Positions 21,432 through 30,445 of a stretch of 64,000 nt of DNA are shown piece by piece; position 1 is the stretch's first letter, and the number at the start of each line of letters is the position of its first letter. Origin of the DNA: Phreatobacter aquaticus (GTDB lineage Bacteria; Pseudomonadota; Alphaproteobacteria; Rhizobiales; Phreatobacteraceae); NCBI RefSeq assembly GCF_005160265.1, contig NZ_CP039865.1:3992828-4056827 (forward strand), written 5' to 3'. Made by a program: the position numbers and the translations under genes. A model generated the notes under the pieces. It worked only from the letters and a program-made list of their open reading frames with translations, did no database searches and had not been told where the DNA came from.

Positions 21432-21460
21432 TTGACAAGGGCGAAACGAACTGCAATGGC
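21432..21460 (+). promoter_or_regulatory. Candidate promoter of tRNA-Leu
   Basis: TTGACA at 21432-21437 with a 17-bp spacer and AATGGC as -10. The -35 is perfect, the -10 poor. The predicted start falls 8-10 bp before the tRNA, a common arrangement. Confidence 0.45.
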
Positions 21461-21475
21461 CTTGGGACGCAACGT

Positions 21476-21560
21476 GCCCCTCTGGCGGAATTGGTAGACG
21501 CACTCGGTTTAGGTCCGAGCGCTTAACGGCTTGCAGGTTCGAGTCCTGTGGGGGGCACCA
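21476..21560 (+). tRNA. tRNA-Leu (anticodon TAG)
   Basis: 85-nt type II tRNA: acceptor GCCCCTC/GGGGGGC with one G-T pair, D arm GGCGGAATTGGTAGACGC, anticodon loop TTTAGGT with TAG, long variable arm CGCTTAACGGCT, T loop TTCGAGT, discriminator A and an encoded CCA. Confidence 0.97.
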
Positions 21561-21643
21561 CTGCGCTGCGCGGTATGCCGGACAGGCAACACTTGCCACG
21601 GAGGCGAGGTCTCGATGCCACAGTCCCCGCAGGCTTGTGGCAA

Positions 21644-21790
21644 TCAGACGCGGGCGAACAGTCCGGCCCAGATCAGCAGGACCATCATGACCGCCCCGCC
21701 AAGCACCATCGTGGCCTGGCTGTGCGGCAGGATATCGGCATAGCGGGCCAGCACGAGCGCCGCGCCGCCGATCATCGCAAGCTTGAACAT
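21644..21790 (-). CDS. Small membrane protein, hypothetical
   Basis: 48 aa: MFKLAMIGGAALVLARYAD, then a short loop and a second hydrophobic stretch ending AGLFARV, so one or two membrane helices. The ATG at 21790 has GGGAG 6 nt upstream, which supports real translation. No family recognised. It is divergent from the multicopper-oxidase-like gene. Confidence 0.6.
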   Translation of the reverse strand: MFKLAMIGGAALVLARYADILPHSQATMVLGGAVMMVLLIWAGLFARV

Positions 21791-21965
21791 CGTCGTCTCC
21801 CATTCCGGGACGGCCGGATGGCCATTGGGAGCCACGGATCAAGAGCGGTGCCATCCCGGATCGGGACAGGCGCGCTGCGACCAGATGCGGGATGATTCCA
21901 GGCCGCGAATAGGCCATAGACTCGCGAAAGGCTCCCCGCCTCCCTGACATCCAGCCGCAGGCATC

Positions 21966-23327
21966 ATGCACCGACCGCCAAGCCCAGATCGCTGCCAGCT
22001 TCTCGATCGCCGCACGCTTCTGGCCGGTCTCGGCCTGCTGCCGGCCTGGCCCGGCCATGCCCAGGCGCCGGCCATGCGCACGCTGACCGCCAGCCGTGGC
22101 GCGGCGCGCCTGCGCGGACCGGATCATCCGGCAACACCGGTCTTCGGCTATGACGGCCTGGTGCCCGGCCCGGTTCTGCGCGCCCGGCGCGGCGAGGAAT
22201 TCCGCCTGAGCCTCACCAACGGCCTGGATGAGCCGACCGCGCTGCACTGGCACGGCCTGCGCATCGCCAATGCGATGGATGGCGTGCCCGGCCTGACCCA
22301 GCAGCCGATCCAACCTGGCGCCACCTTCGACATGGCCTTCACGCCGCAGGATGCCGGCACCTTCCTCTATCGGCCCTGGCACCCGGTCCATGGCGCGGGC
22401 CAACTTACCCGCGGCATGGCGGGCCTGCTGATCGTCGAGGGGCCTTCTTTGCCCACCGCCGACCGCGAGCAGATCCTGGTGCTGGACGACTGGGCACTCG
22501 ACGCCGAAGGCGCCCTCGCAAGTCCAGGCTCTCCGCTTGAGCCACAAGGCAAGCCCGGCACGGCCGGCCGCATCGTGACCGTCAACGGCCAGCCGGACCT
22601 GGTGATCGAGGCCCGCGCCAACGAACGGCTGTGGCTGCGCATCGCCAATGCCGCCCATGCGCGCATCATGCAGTTTGTCGTGCCGGGACAGCCGCTGACG
22701 CTGGTCGCCCTGGATGGCCAGCCTTGCGAACCCTTCCTGCTGCAGAATGCCCAGGTGACGCTTGGCCCCGGCCAGCGCGCCGAGATCATGCTGGATGTCA
22801 CCGGCGAACCTGGGGCGAGCTTGCCGGTTGCCATCAACAATCTGGCCGGCGCCTCAATCGAGGGCCGGATTGCGATTGCCGAGGGAGCAGCACTGCGCCC
22901 TGCCCCACTGCCGCGGCCCGGCTGGCTTGCCGCCAATCCGATTGCCCAGGAACTCGACTTTCGCCGCGCCTTCCGCCTCGATCTCGGCATCGAGACGCGC
23001 GGGACGGAGGTGGTGTTCAACACCCGCGCTGACCGGGCTCCCGGCCCCCAGCCGGCCTTCAAGGTGCGCCGGGGCACCGTGGTGATGGCCGGCTTGCGCA
23101 ACCAGACGCCGGTCTTTCAGGCCGTCCACCTGCATGGCCATCAAGCGCGTCTGCTGGATGGCCTCGACGACGGCTGGAAGCCTTTCTTTCTCGACACGAT
23201 CCTGGTTGCGCCCGGCACCACGGCGCGCATCGCCTTCCTGGCCGACAATCCCGGCAAATGGGTCATCGAGGCGCAGGCCATCGGCAACGACAATGGCCCG
23301 CTGGTGCAGTGGTTCGAGGTGACGTGA
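21966..23327 (+). CDS. Tat-exported multicopper-oxidase-like protein with missing copper ligands
   Basis: 453 aa with a Tat-type leader (DRRTLLAGLGLLPAW) and three cupredoxin-like domains. Motif 1 HWHG is intact at 94-97 and HLHGH is present near the C-terminal domain. The usual YHxH of motif 2 reads YRPW at 135-138, and the C-terminal HCHxxxH that holds the type 1 copper is absent (KWVIEAQAIGNDNG instead). It is therefore unlikely to be a normal oxidase. FtsP/SufI shows the same fold, Tat export and ligand loss, so a structural or division-related role is possible, but that is inference. Confidence 0.8.
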   Translation: MHRPPSPDRCQLLDRRTLLAGLGLLPAWPGHAQAPAMRTLTASRGAARLRGPDHPATPVFGYDGLVPGPVLRARRGEEFRLSLTNGLDEPTALHWHGLRIANAMDGVPGLTQQPIQPGATFDMAFTPQDAGTFLYRPWHPVHGAGQLTRGMAGLLIVEGPSLPTADREQILVLDDWALDAEGALASPGSPLEPQGKPGTAGRIVTVNGQPDLVIEARANERLWLRIANAAHARIMQFVVPGQPLTLVALDGQPCEPFLLQNAQVTLGPGQRAEIMLDVTGEPGASLPVAINNLAGASIEGRIAIAEGAALRPAPLPRPGWLAANPIAQELDFRRAFRLDLGIETRGTEVVFNTRADRAPGPQPAFKVRRGTVVMAGLRNQTPVFQAVHLHGHQARLLDGLDDGWKPFFLDTILVAPGTTARIAFLADNPGKWVIEAQAIGNDNGPLVQWFEVT

Positions 23328-23348
23328 CGGCGTTGAGTAACGCGTGTG

Positions 23349-23837
23349 TCAGCGGCTGTTCCGGCCGACGCAGTTCTCGACCGCCTCGAACACCTGCTGC
23401 ATGGTCGCGCCCTGCAATTGATAGGGGAACCGCACGCCGTCCACATTGACCTCGAACGAGCCACGCAGGCTGATCAGCCGGTCAGCCTCCACCCCGGGCA
23501 GGTCGATGATGGTTCGCCCCTGCCAACCGCCCTGAGCAACACCGTTGGCTTGCAACAGGCCGCGGGGCGTCTGGATCGTGACCCGCTTGTTTCCCGGTCT
23601 CTCCACCCCCGGCACGGTCAGGATGTAGTTTGAGCCGTGCTTCCAGAACAGGCGCGCGCCGAGCTGGAAGTCGGGCACCATGCCGTAGCAGCGGTCGAAG
23701 CGGTTGTTCTCGAAGACCCGGAAGATCCGCACATTGCCGACCGCGCCCACCGGTTCATCCCGGCGCTGCGCCTGGGCTTCGCCCGGTGACAAGAGTACGG
23801 CGGCCACCAAGCCAAGAAGCCCATGACGAAGTCGCAT
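23349..23837 (-). CDS. Secreted hypothetical protein
   Basis: 162 aa. ATG at 23837 starts a signal peptide (RLRHGLLGLVAAVLLSPGEAQA). The mature protein includes VRIFRVFENNRFDRCYGMV and ends VEAVENC-type with a second Cys, suggesting a disulfide, with beta-rich sequence between. No family recognised. It converges with the multicopper-oxidase-like gene (22 bp between stops). Confidence 0.7.
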   Translation of the reverse strand: MRLRHGLLGLVAAVLLSPGEAQAQRRDEPVGAVGNVRIFRVFENNRFDRCYGMVPDFQLGARLFWKHGSNYILTVPGVERPGNKRVTIQTPRGLLQANGVAQGGWQGRTIIDLPGVEADRLISLRGSFEVNVDGVRFPYQLQGATMQQVFEAVENCVGRNSR

Positions 23838-23918
23838 CGGAAAGTCCTTCCCCAAGTAATACGCGGGAAGAGCTAGCAAACCGCATGTGGCCAATCAAGA
23901 TGAGGGAAATCCGTCAGG

Positions 23919-25409
23919 CTAAAAGGCAACAAGCTCCGCCGCCAGCCTCGCCAGGACCGGCGGAAGGGCCTCCGGCAGATCCTCGGCGATGAGCCCAACA
24001 CCTGCCGCCTGCCCGGCCTCGCCATGCAGCCAGACTGCCGCGGAAGCCGCCTCGAAGGCCGCCATGCCCTGCGCCATCAGGCCCGTCACGAGGCCTGCGA
24101 GAACGTCGCCGGAGCCGGCGGTGGCAAGCCAGGGCGGTGCGTTCTCGGCAATCGAGGTCCGCCCGTCCGGACTGGCAACGACTGTGTCCGGTCCTTTCAG
24201 CACCACCACGGCGCCGGAGCGATCCGCGGCGTAACGGGCCGCCCCCACCTTGGTGTCGCCCGCACGCGCGCCGAACAGCCGCGTGAACTCGCCCGAATGC
24301 GGGGTCATGACCACCGGTCGCTCCGGCCAGAGGCGGATGCCGGTAAACAGCTGTTCCGGGCAATCGGCGAAGCTCGTCAGCGCATCGGCGTCGAGAACAA
24401 CGGCCGCCCCGCTCGCCAGCGCTTCCGCCACCATGGCCCGCGTCGCCTCGCCGACACCCAGCGCCGGACCGAGGCAGACGACATTCTTCCGGCGGTCGTT
24501 GAGGATCTGGCCAAGCCCCGGCGCGCCGTCGAGCCGCATCAGCATGATGGCGGTCAGATGGGCAGCATTGACCGCCACGGCCTCGGGTGGGGATGCGACC
24601 GTGACCAGCCCCGCGCCTGCCCTCAAAGCCCCACGGGCGGCGAGCCGCGCCGCCCCGGTATGGGCGAGATCGCCGGACACGACCACGGCATGACCCCGGC
24701 CATATTTGTGGCCCTCCACCCGCGGCCAGGGATAGAGATCGCCCCACAGAGCCGGGGCGTTCATGAAACTGGACGGAGCGATCTCTCCGAGCGCGGAGGC
24801 GGGAATGCCGATATCGGCAAGCCGCACCGTGCCGCAGTGGAGACGTCCCGGAAGCAGCAGGTGACCGGGCTTGCGGCGGAAGAAGGTGACCGTCTCCTCC
24901 GCCCGGATCGCCACGCCGCGCACCTGTCCGGACGCTCCGTCGATTCCTGACGGCACGTCGACGGCGACCACGCGGGTGCCCGCCGCATTGACGCGGTCGA
25001 TCAGGTCCGCCAACGCTCCGTCGATATCGCGTGCGAGCCCGGCGCCGAACAGCGCGTCGATGATCAGGGTCTCGCGCGTCGGCGGCCAGGCTGCGAGCGG
25101 CACGATGCGCCCGCTCCAGGCTTGCGCAGCGGCTGCCGCATCGGCCGCGCGCGGGTCCGGAGGGCCATCGGCGAAGACGGTCACCTGATAGCCGCGCTCG
25201 GCAAGCACGCGGGCCGCCACATAGCCGTCGCCGCCATTGTTGCCGGGACCGCAAAGCACCGAGACGGCACTGCCGAGTGGCACCATGCGGGCCGCCGTGT
25301 CGGCCACAGCCACGCCGGCGCGCCGCATCAGCACAGGCCCGGGCGTGCCCGAGGCGATCGTCAGCCGGTCGGCCTCGGCCATCTCGGCAGGCGTGAGAAG
25401 CTCGATCAT
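23919..25409 (-). CDS. nnr: Bifunctional ADP-dependent NAD(P)H-hydrate dehydratase / NAD(P)H-hydrate epimerase
   Basis: Repairs hydrated NADH/NADPH. 496 aa: N-terminal epimerase (YjeF_N) with LCGPGNNGGDGYVAAR and the DALFGAGL and VDVPSGIDG motifs, then the C-terminal dehydratase (carbohydrate-kinase fold) with HKYGRGHAVVVSGD, LDADALTSF, MTPHSGEF and the ATP site ATAGSGDVLAG. I chose ATG 25409 (MIELLTPAEMAEAD), the family start; an upstream extension of 24 residues is not conserved. A housekeeping repair enzyme here next to glnB. Confidence 0.96.
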   Translation of the reverse strand: MIELLTPAEMAEADRLTIASGTPGPVLMRRAGVAVADTAARMVPLGSAVSVLCGPGNNGGDGYVAARVLAERGYQVTVFADGPPDPRAADAAAAAQAWSGRIVPLAAWPPTRETLIIDALFGAGLARDIDGALADLIDRVNAAGTRVVAVDVPSGIDGASGQVRGVAIRAEETVTFFRRKPGHLLLPGRLHCGTVRLADIGIPASALGEIAPSSFMNAPALWGDLYPWPRVEGHKYGRGHAVVVSGDLAHTGAARLAARGALRAGAGLVTVASPPEAVAVNAAHLTAIMLMRLDGAPGLGQILNDRRKNVVCLGPALGVGEATRAMVAEALASGAAVVLDADALTSFADCPEQLFTGIRLWPERPVVMTPHSGEFTRLFGARAGDTKVGAARYAADRSGAVVVLKGPDTVVASPDGRTSIAENAPPWLATAGSGDVLAGLVTGLMAQGMAAFEAASAAVWLHGEAGQAAGVGLIAEDLPEALPPVLARLAAELVAF

Positions 25410-25548
25410 GCCCGACACTGGCGACAGGCAGGCCGGTCGGTCAAGCCGGTGAGGACCCGGCCAGCGGGATTGTTTGCACAAATCCTAAGCATAGCTCGCC
25501 ATAACCTCCCCGGCCCTCCGGCCCAGCGCGGTGGCACATCGCCAAGTT

Positions 25549-25565
25549 TGCACTTCCATTAGGCA
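25549..25565 (+). promoter_or_regulatory. Possible NtrC-type half-conserved site upstream of glnB
   Basis: TGCACTTCCATTAGGCA resembles the NtrC pattern TGCAC-N7-GTGCA with two mismatches in the right half. It lies about 120 bp before the sigma-54 promoter, a usual enhancer distance. Weak on its own. Confidence 0.35.
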
Positions 25566-25595
25566 AATTGACTATTTTTTGCACTGCACGGTAAG

Positions 25596-26089
<494 letters not shown>

Positions 26090-26143
26090 TTCGGCGGGTT
26101 CGCCCGCCAAATGTCCAAACGTGCAAACCAAAGAGGAAGCACA

Positions 26144-27553
26144 ATGACGACTGCCAAGGATGTCCTGAAAATGATCAAGGAGAACGACGTGAAGTACGTC
26201 GATCTCCGCTTCACCGACCCGCGTGGCAAGTGGCAGCACGTCACCTTCGACATCACCATGATCGACGAAGAGATCTTCGCCGAAGGCACCATGTTCGACG
26301 GTTCCTCGATCGCTGGCTGGAAGGCCATCAACGAGTCCGACATGCTCCTGATGCTCGACCCGTCGACCGCCCAGATCGACCCCTTCTTCGCCGAGACGAC
26401 CATGTCGATCGTCTGCGACGTGCTCGAGCCGACCACCGGCGAGCCCTATGGTCGCGACCCGCGCGGCATGGCCAAGAAGGCCGAGGCCTATCTGAAGGCC
26501 TCGAAGATCGGCGACACCATCTTCGTCGGCCCGGAAGCCGAGTTCTTCGTGTTCGACGACGTGAAGTTCTCCGCCGAGCCCTACCACACCGGCTTCAAGG
26601 TCGATTCCTCCGAGCTGCCGACCAACGGCTACACGGATTATGAAGGCGGCAACCTCGGCCACCGCGTCCGCGTCAAGGGCGGCTATTTCCCGGTTCCGCC
26701 GGTCGACAGCCTCCAGGACATGCGCGGCGAAATGCTCGCCTCCATGGCCAAGATGGGCGTCAAGGTCGAGAAGCATCACCACGAGGTCGCTTCCGCCCAG
26801 CACGAGCTCGGCATGAAGTTCGACACGCTGACGCACATGGCCGACCAGATGCAGATCTACAAGTACTGCATCCATCAGGTCGCCAACATCTACGGCAAGA
26901 CCGCCACCTTCATGCCGAAGCCGGTCTTCGGCGACAACGGCTCGGGCATGCACGTGCACCAGTCGATCTGGAAGGGCGGCAAGCCGGTGTTCGCCGGCAA
27001 CAAGTATGCCGACCTGAGCCAGGAATGCCTCTGGTACATCGGCGGCATCATCAAGCACGCCAAGGCACTGAACGCCTTCACCAACCCGTCGACCAACTCC
27101 TACAAGCGTCTGGTCCCGGGCTATGAAGCGCCGGTTCTGCTGGCCTATTCGGCCCGCAACCGCTCGGCCTCCTGCCGTATTCCGTGGACGGCAAACCCGA
27201 AGGCCAAGCGCGTCGAGGTCCGCTTCCCCGATCCGACCGCCAATCCGTACCTCGCCTTCGCGGCGATGCTGATGGCCGGCATCGACGGCATCACCAACAA
27301 GATCGATCCGGGCGCTGCCATGGACAAGGATCTGTACGATCTGCCGCCGAAGGAGCTGAAGAAGATCCCGACGGTGTGCGGCTCGCTGCGCGAGGCTCTC
27401 CAGAACCTCGACAAGGATCGCGCGTTCCTGAAGGCCGGCGGCGTGTTCAACGACGACTTCATCGACAGCTATATCGAGCTGAAGATGACCGAGGTCATGC
27501 GTTTCGAAATGACCCCGCACCCGGTCGAGTACGACATGTACTACTCGGTCTGA
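26144..27553 (+). CDS. glnA: Glutamine synthetase type I
   Basis: Dodecameric enzyme joining ammonia to glutamate with ATP. 469 aa. Family motifs seen: [23 protein letters not shown], the [10 protein letters not shown]-type metal/ATP motif, the [17 protein letters not shown] segment and the adenylylation-site region [13 protein letters not shown], so it should be under GlnE control. ATG at 26144 is preceded by GAGGAAGC; the frame extends upstream without family similarity. Confidence 0.98.
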   Translation: MTTAKDVLKMIKENDVKYVDLRFTDPRGKWQHVTFDITMIDEEIFAEGTMFDGSSIAGWKAINESDMLLMLDPSTAQIDPFFAETTMSIVCDVLEPTTGEPYGRDPRGMAKKAEAYLKASKIGDTIFVGPEAEFFVFDDVKFSAEPYHTGFKVDSSELPTNGYTDYEGGNLGHRVRVKGGYFPVPPVDSLQDMRGEMLASMAKMGVKVEKHHHEVASAQHELGMKFDTLTHMADQMQIYKYCIHQVANIYGKTATFMPKPVFGDNGSGMHVHQSIWKGGKPVFAGNKYADLSQECLWYIGGIIKHAKALNAFTNPSTNSYKRLVPGYEAPVLLAYSARNRSASCRIPWTANPKAKRVEVRFPDPTANPYLAFAAMLMAGIDGITNKIDPGAAMDKDLYDLPPKELKKIPTVCGSLREALQNLDKDRAFLKAGGVFNDDFIDSYIELKMTEVMRFEMTPHPVEYDMYYSV

Positions 27554-27558
27554 GGCTC

Positions 27559-27583
27559 CTGGGGCGGCGTTCGCGCCGCCTCA
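27559..27583 (+). terminator. TTCG hairpin after glnA
   Basis: 7-bp stem GGCGGCG/CGCCGCC with a TTCG loop, 9 bp after the glnA stop. Only a weak T-rich tail (TCATCCTT), so it may attenuate or stabilise the 3' end rather than terminate fully. Confidence 0.5.
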
Positions 27584-27666
27584 TCCTTGGCCAGCCAAGC
27601 CTTTCGCGCGGCACTCGCGCCAAACGAGCTTCCTCCCAACCGCGAGATGTCGTGGTCACCTTCTCC

Positions 27667-27695
27667 AACGGGCGCCCTCGGGTGCCCGTTTTTCT
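27667..27695 (+). terminator. Rho-independent terminator downstream of glnA
   Basis: 10-bp stem AACGGGCGCC/GGTGCCCGTT with one G-T pair and a CTCG loop, running into TTTTTCTTT. It separates glnA from the following secreted protein gene. Confidence 0.85.
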
Positions 27696-27829
27696 TTGGG
27701 TGGGCGCGTCAACGGGTTGGCGGCGCGGTCCGGCGCTTCAATCATCGATCCCAAGGCTTGCGAAGGTTCCTCTCCATCGGGCAGGCTGAACACCGAAGCG
27801 CCAGGCGCATGCCGACCAAGGGGTCTCGA

Positions 27830-28921
27830 ATGCAAATCCGTGGCATGTCCGGCCCCGCGGCCATGATGATCGCCCTGGCCTGGACGAGCTCGGTTCAGGC
27901 CCAGCAGCCCTGCGAGCCACGCCCTGTGCCGCAGGCCCGCATCGAGGCCGGGGCACCGCTGCCCTCGCTCGCCCCGATGCCGCGCGATGCGCGCAGCGCG
28001 AGCATCGATCACGCCACGCGCCGCCTGACCTTCGCCACGGCATGTTCCGGCGCGGACCTGGTGCGCTTCTACCGCGTCACGATGAACCACCTGCAATGGC
28101 ACGAGCCGAGCGGCATGCAGGAACGGCGGAGCGAAATCCGCATGGAGTTTCAGCGTGGCCGCCAGGCCATACAGATCGCCATCCGGCCGGAGCCCGCGGG
28201 CTCCCAGGTCATCGTCGAGCAGGCCGACGGTGTTGTGGCACCGGACGCGGCCCAGAGCGCCGCGGTCGCGGTTGCGCCAACGCCCCCACCCGCACCCCAG
28301 GAACAGGCCAATGGACTGACCGCCAAGGCCGTGAACGGCCTCGTCATCCCGCAGCCGAGCCGCGGCGAAGGTCAGGGGAGCGGCCTTGCGACCTATGTGA
28401 CCGCCCGCGTTCCGGCCACCACCGCCGACATCGCGGCCTTCTACCGCCGGGAACTGATCGGCCGCGGCTGGAAGGAGGAACCCGGTGCGACCTTGACCGA
28501 AACCCATGGCCGTATCCGCTTCACGACCTCCGACGGGCCCGGGCTTCTGACGCTCGAGCACAGCAGGGCGACCGGCCTCACCGACATCAGGCTGCGCGTC
28601 GTCCGCGAGCGTCTCGCGCGCGACAATGCCATGATGATCGTTCCTGGCCGGGCCGTCGTGCTGTTCGGCAATGAAACGGACCGCCCCGCCGCGTTCGAGA
28701 TTGCAGGCCGGACCATTCAGGTTCGCCCGGGCATCGTCCCGGGACTGGGCGCGCCCGAGACCCACCGGCCGCCGAGCCTTGAGCTCGCCCCCGGCCCCCA
28801 CAGGCTGACCCTCCGGCGCCCCGGCCAGCCGGCTGTCGAGATTTTCGTGGTTCTGGATGAGGATTCGCCCTGGGGCGTGATCGCCAAGCGCGACGGCCTC
28901 GAGGCTCTTCCGGCCTATTGA
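27830..28921 (+). CDS. Secreted protein with a duplicated alpha/beta domain, function unknown
   Basis: 363 aa with a signal peptide ending near SSVQAQQ. Two similar segments are visible: ADLVRFYRVTMNHLQWHE (about 80-97) and ADIAAFYRRELIGRGWKEEPG (about 203-223). Each is followed by strand-rich sequence with QAIQIAI and LLTLEHS. They are linked by a Pro/Ala-rich stretch, then a C-terminal domain with VVLFGNETDRPAAFEIAG. This looks like a repeated periplasmic domain used for binding. ATG 27830 chosen for AAGGGG upstream. Not assigned to a family. Confidence 0.75.
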   Translation: MQIRGMSGPAAMMIALAWTSSVQAQQPCEPRPVPQARIEAGAPLPSLAPMPRDARSASIDHATRRLTFATACSGADLVRFYRVTMNHLQWHEPSGMQERRSEIRMEFQRGRQAIQIAIRPEPAGSQVIVEQADGVVAPDAAQSAAVAVAPTPPPAPQEQANGLTAKAVNGLVIPQPSRGEGQGSGLATYVTARVPATTADIAAFYRRELIGRGWKEEPGATLTETHGRIRFTTSDGPGLLTLEHSRATGLTDIRLRVVRERLARDNAMMIVPGRAVVLFGNETDRPAAFEIAGRTIQVRPGIVPGLGAPETHRPPSLELAPGPHRLTLRRPGQPAVEIFVVLDEDSPWGVIAKRDGLEALPAY

Positions 28922-29065
28922 GGCTTCGGTCTGGATCCTACGCAATCCACACGGTGGGATCAGCCCTGATCCCAGTCGGGTTTGACAGACCCTCGGGCCA
29001 GTCATCCTATTGTCGCCATGAGCCCCCGCAGAGGGGCCAGGAAACGACATCTGGAGGACGACCCC

Positions 29066-30040
29066 ATGCTGAACCGCCGTGTTCTGCTGCAGCTGCCGCT
29101 TGTTCCAGCCATGGCTGGCCTTGCCGCCCCGGCCCATGCCCAGGCCCCCTACCCGTCACAGACCATCAAGATCGTCGTGCCGGCAACGCCCGGCGGCGCC
29201 ATCGACATCATCGCCCGCAATGTCGCCGACAAGCTGCAGACGTCGCTGCGTCAATCCGTTGTGGTGGAGAACCGGCCGGGAGCGGCCAACAATCTCGGCA
29301 CGGATGTCGTCGCGAAGAGCCCGCCGGACGGCTACACGCTGGTGATCGTCGCCTCCAGCCACGCCACCAACAAGCATCTCTACAAGAGCCTGCCCTATGA
29401 CCCGGTCGGCGATTTCGCGCCGATCGTGTTCACCCACGTCGTGCCGCTGGTGCTCGCCATCCACCCGTCCGTGCCGGCGAAAACGGTTCCGGAACTGGTC
29501 GCCTGGATCAAGGCCAATCCGCAGGCGACCTTCGCCTCATCCGGCAAGGGCAGTTCGCTGCACATGGCGGCCGAGCTGTTCAAGTCGATGACCGGCACCA
29601 CCATGCTGCATGTGCCCTATCGTGGCTCCACGGCGGCCCATGGCGACCTCCTGTCGGGCCGCACCCACATGATCTTTGACACGATCTCCGCGATCCTGCC
29701 GCATGTGCAGTCGGGCGGCGTGCGCGCGCTCGCCGTCACCACCACCACGCGCTCGCCGTCGCTGCCGGAAATCCCGACCATGGCGGAGACCGGCCTTGCC
29801 GGTTACGACGCCAATACCTGGGGCGGCATTCTGGCGCCCAAGGGCACACCGGCCGAGATCGTGACGAAGCTCAATGGCGCGATCAATGCCGCGCTCGCAG
29901 CCGACGACGTGAAGGCCAAGCTGACCGTGCTGGGCATCGAGATTCAGGGCGGCACGCCCGAGCGCTTCGCCAGCTATATCCAGGCGGAAATCGACAAATG
30001 GGGCAAGGTGGTCGCGCAGGCAGGCATCCAGCCGGACTGA
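29066..30040 (+). CDS. Tripartite tricarboxylate transporter substrate-binding protein (Bug family)
   Basis: Periplasmic solute receptor, 324 aa, with a signal peptide (LNRRVLLQLPLVPAMAGLAAPAHAQA). The Bug-family fold is seen in the YPSQTIKIVVPATPGGAIDI start, ENRPGAANNLGTDVVAKSPPDG, and HVPYRGSTAAHGDLLSG. No TctA/TctB genes are nearby, so it is an orphan receptor, as is common for this expanded family; the ligand (usually a carboxylate) cannot be told. GGAGGACG precedes the ATG at 29066; the longer frame start is rejected. Confidence 0.93.
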   Translation: MLNRRVLLQLPLVPAMAGLAAPAHAQAPYPSQTIKIVVPATPGGAIDIIARNVADKLQTSLRQSVVVENRPGAANNLGTDVVAKSPPDGYTLVIVASSHATNKHLYKSLPYDPVGDFAPIVFTHVVPLVLAIHPSVPAKTVPELVAWIKANPQATFASSGKGSSLHMAAELFKSMTGTTMLHVPYRGSTAAHGDLLSGRTHMIFDTISAILPHVQSGGVRALAVTTTTRSPSLPEIPTMAETGLAGYDANTWGGILAPKGTPAEIVTKLNGAINAALAADDVKAKLTVLGIEIQGGTPERFASYIQAEIDKWGKVVAQAGIQPD

Positions 30041-30053
30041 CCGGCATTGGCTG

Positions 30054-30266
30054 TCAGAGCACCAGGAAAGCGCCGGCCAGCGCACCCGTGATCAACCAGG
30101 CGCCGACGCGGCCCAGCGTCCACGCGGGATCCTTCTCGTCGCCTGGCAGGACCAGACCTGTCTCTTCCGGATCGATACAGCCGAGCGCAAGCCCCGCCCG
30201 TTCGGCGGCGCGCATCAGCTTGGCGAGATCCGCCTCGACATTGACCAGACCCAGTACGCGGTCCAT
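30054..30266 (-). CDS. Small membrane-anchored hypothetical protein
   Basis: 70 aa. A soluble N-terminal part (MDRVLGLVNVEADLAKLMRA) is followed by acidic sequence and one C-terminal transmembrane helix (VGAWLITGALAGAFLVL). AAGGAG lies about 7 nt before the ATG at 30266, so translation is likely. No family recognised; it lies between the Bug receptor and phoX, and convergent with the former. Confidence 0.6.
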   Translation of the reverse strand: MDRVLGLVNVEADLAKLMRAAERAGLALGCIDPEETGLVLPGDEKDPAWTLGRVGAWLITGALAGAFLVL

Positions 30267-30371
30267 CGGCTCACTCCTTGTTCCGACGCCTGCGACCCCC
30301 TTTCGTCAGAATACGCACTGTCGCGTAAACGATCTGTTGAGACCCTGCCGATTCGTGCGGGCGGATGCGTC

Positions 30372-30389
30372 TTGTCACCGATCTGTTGC
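30372..30389 (+). promoter_or_regulatory. Candidate Pho box upstream of the PhoX gene
   Basis: TTGTCACCGATCTGTTGC consists of two 7-bp repeats separated by 4 bp and matches 12 of 18 positions of the Pho box CTGTCAT-N4-CTGTCAY. It lies 57 bp before the phosphatase ATG. CGATCTGTTG also occurs 49 bp upstream (30330-30339), giving a second partial copy. Confidence 0.5.
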
Positions 30390-30445
30390 AGCTGGCGGGC
30401 AGTTTCTAGACTGAGCCCTCAAATCCGGTTCCAGGGACCGAAACC

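Noticed and set aside
25541-25565. Second sigma-54 promoter reading TGGCAC...TTTGC near 25532-25551
   Set aside because: GG-GC spacing is 15 bp instead of 10.
30312-30340. Full Pho box in the upstream CTGTCGC...CTGTTGA pair
   Set aside because: Spacing is 9 bp rather than 4, so it does not fit two PhoB half sites.
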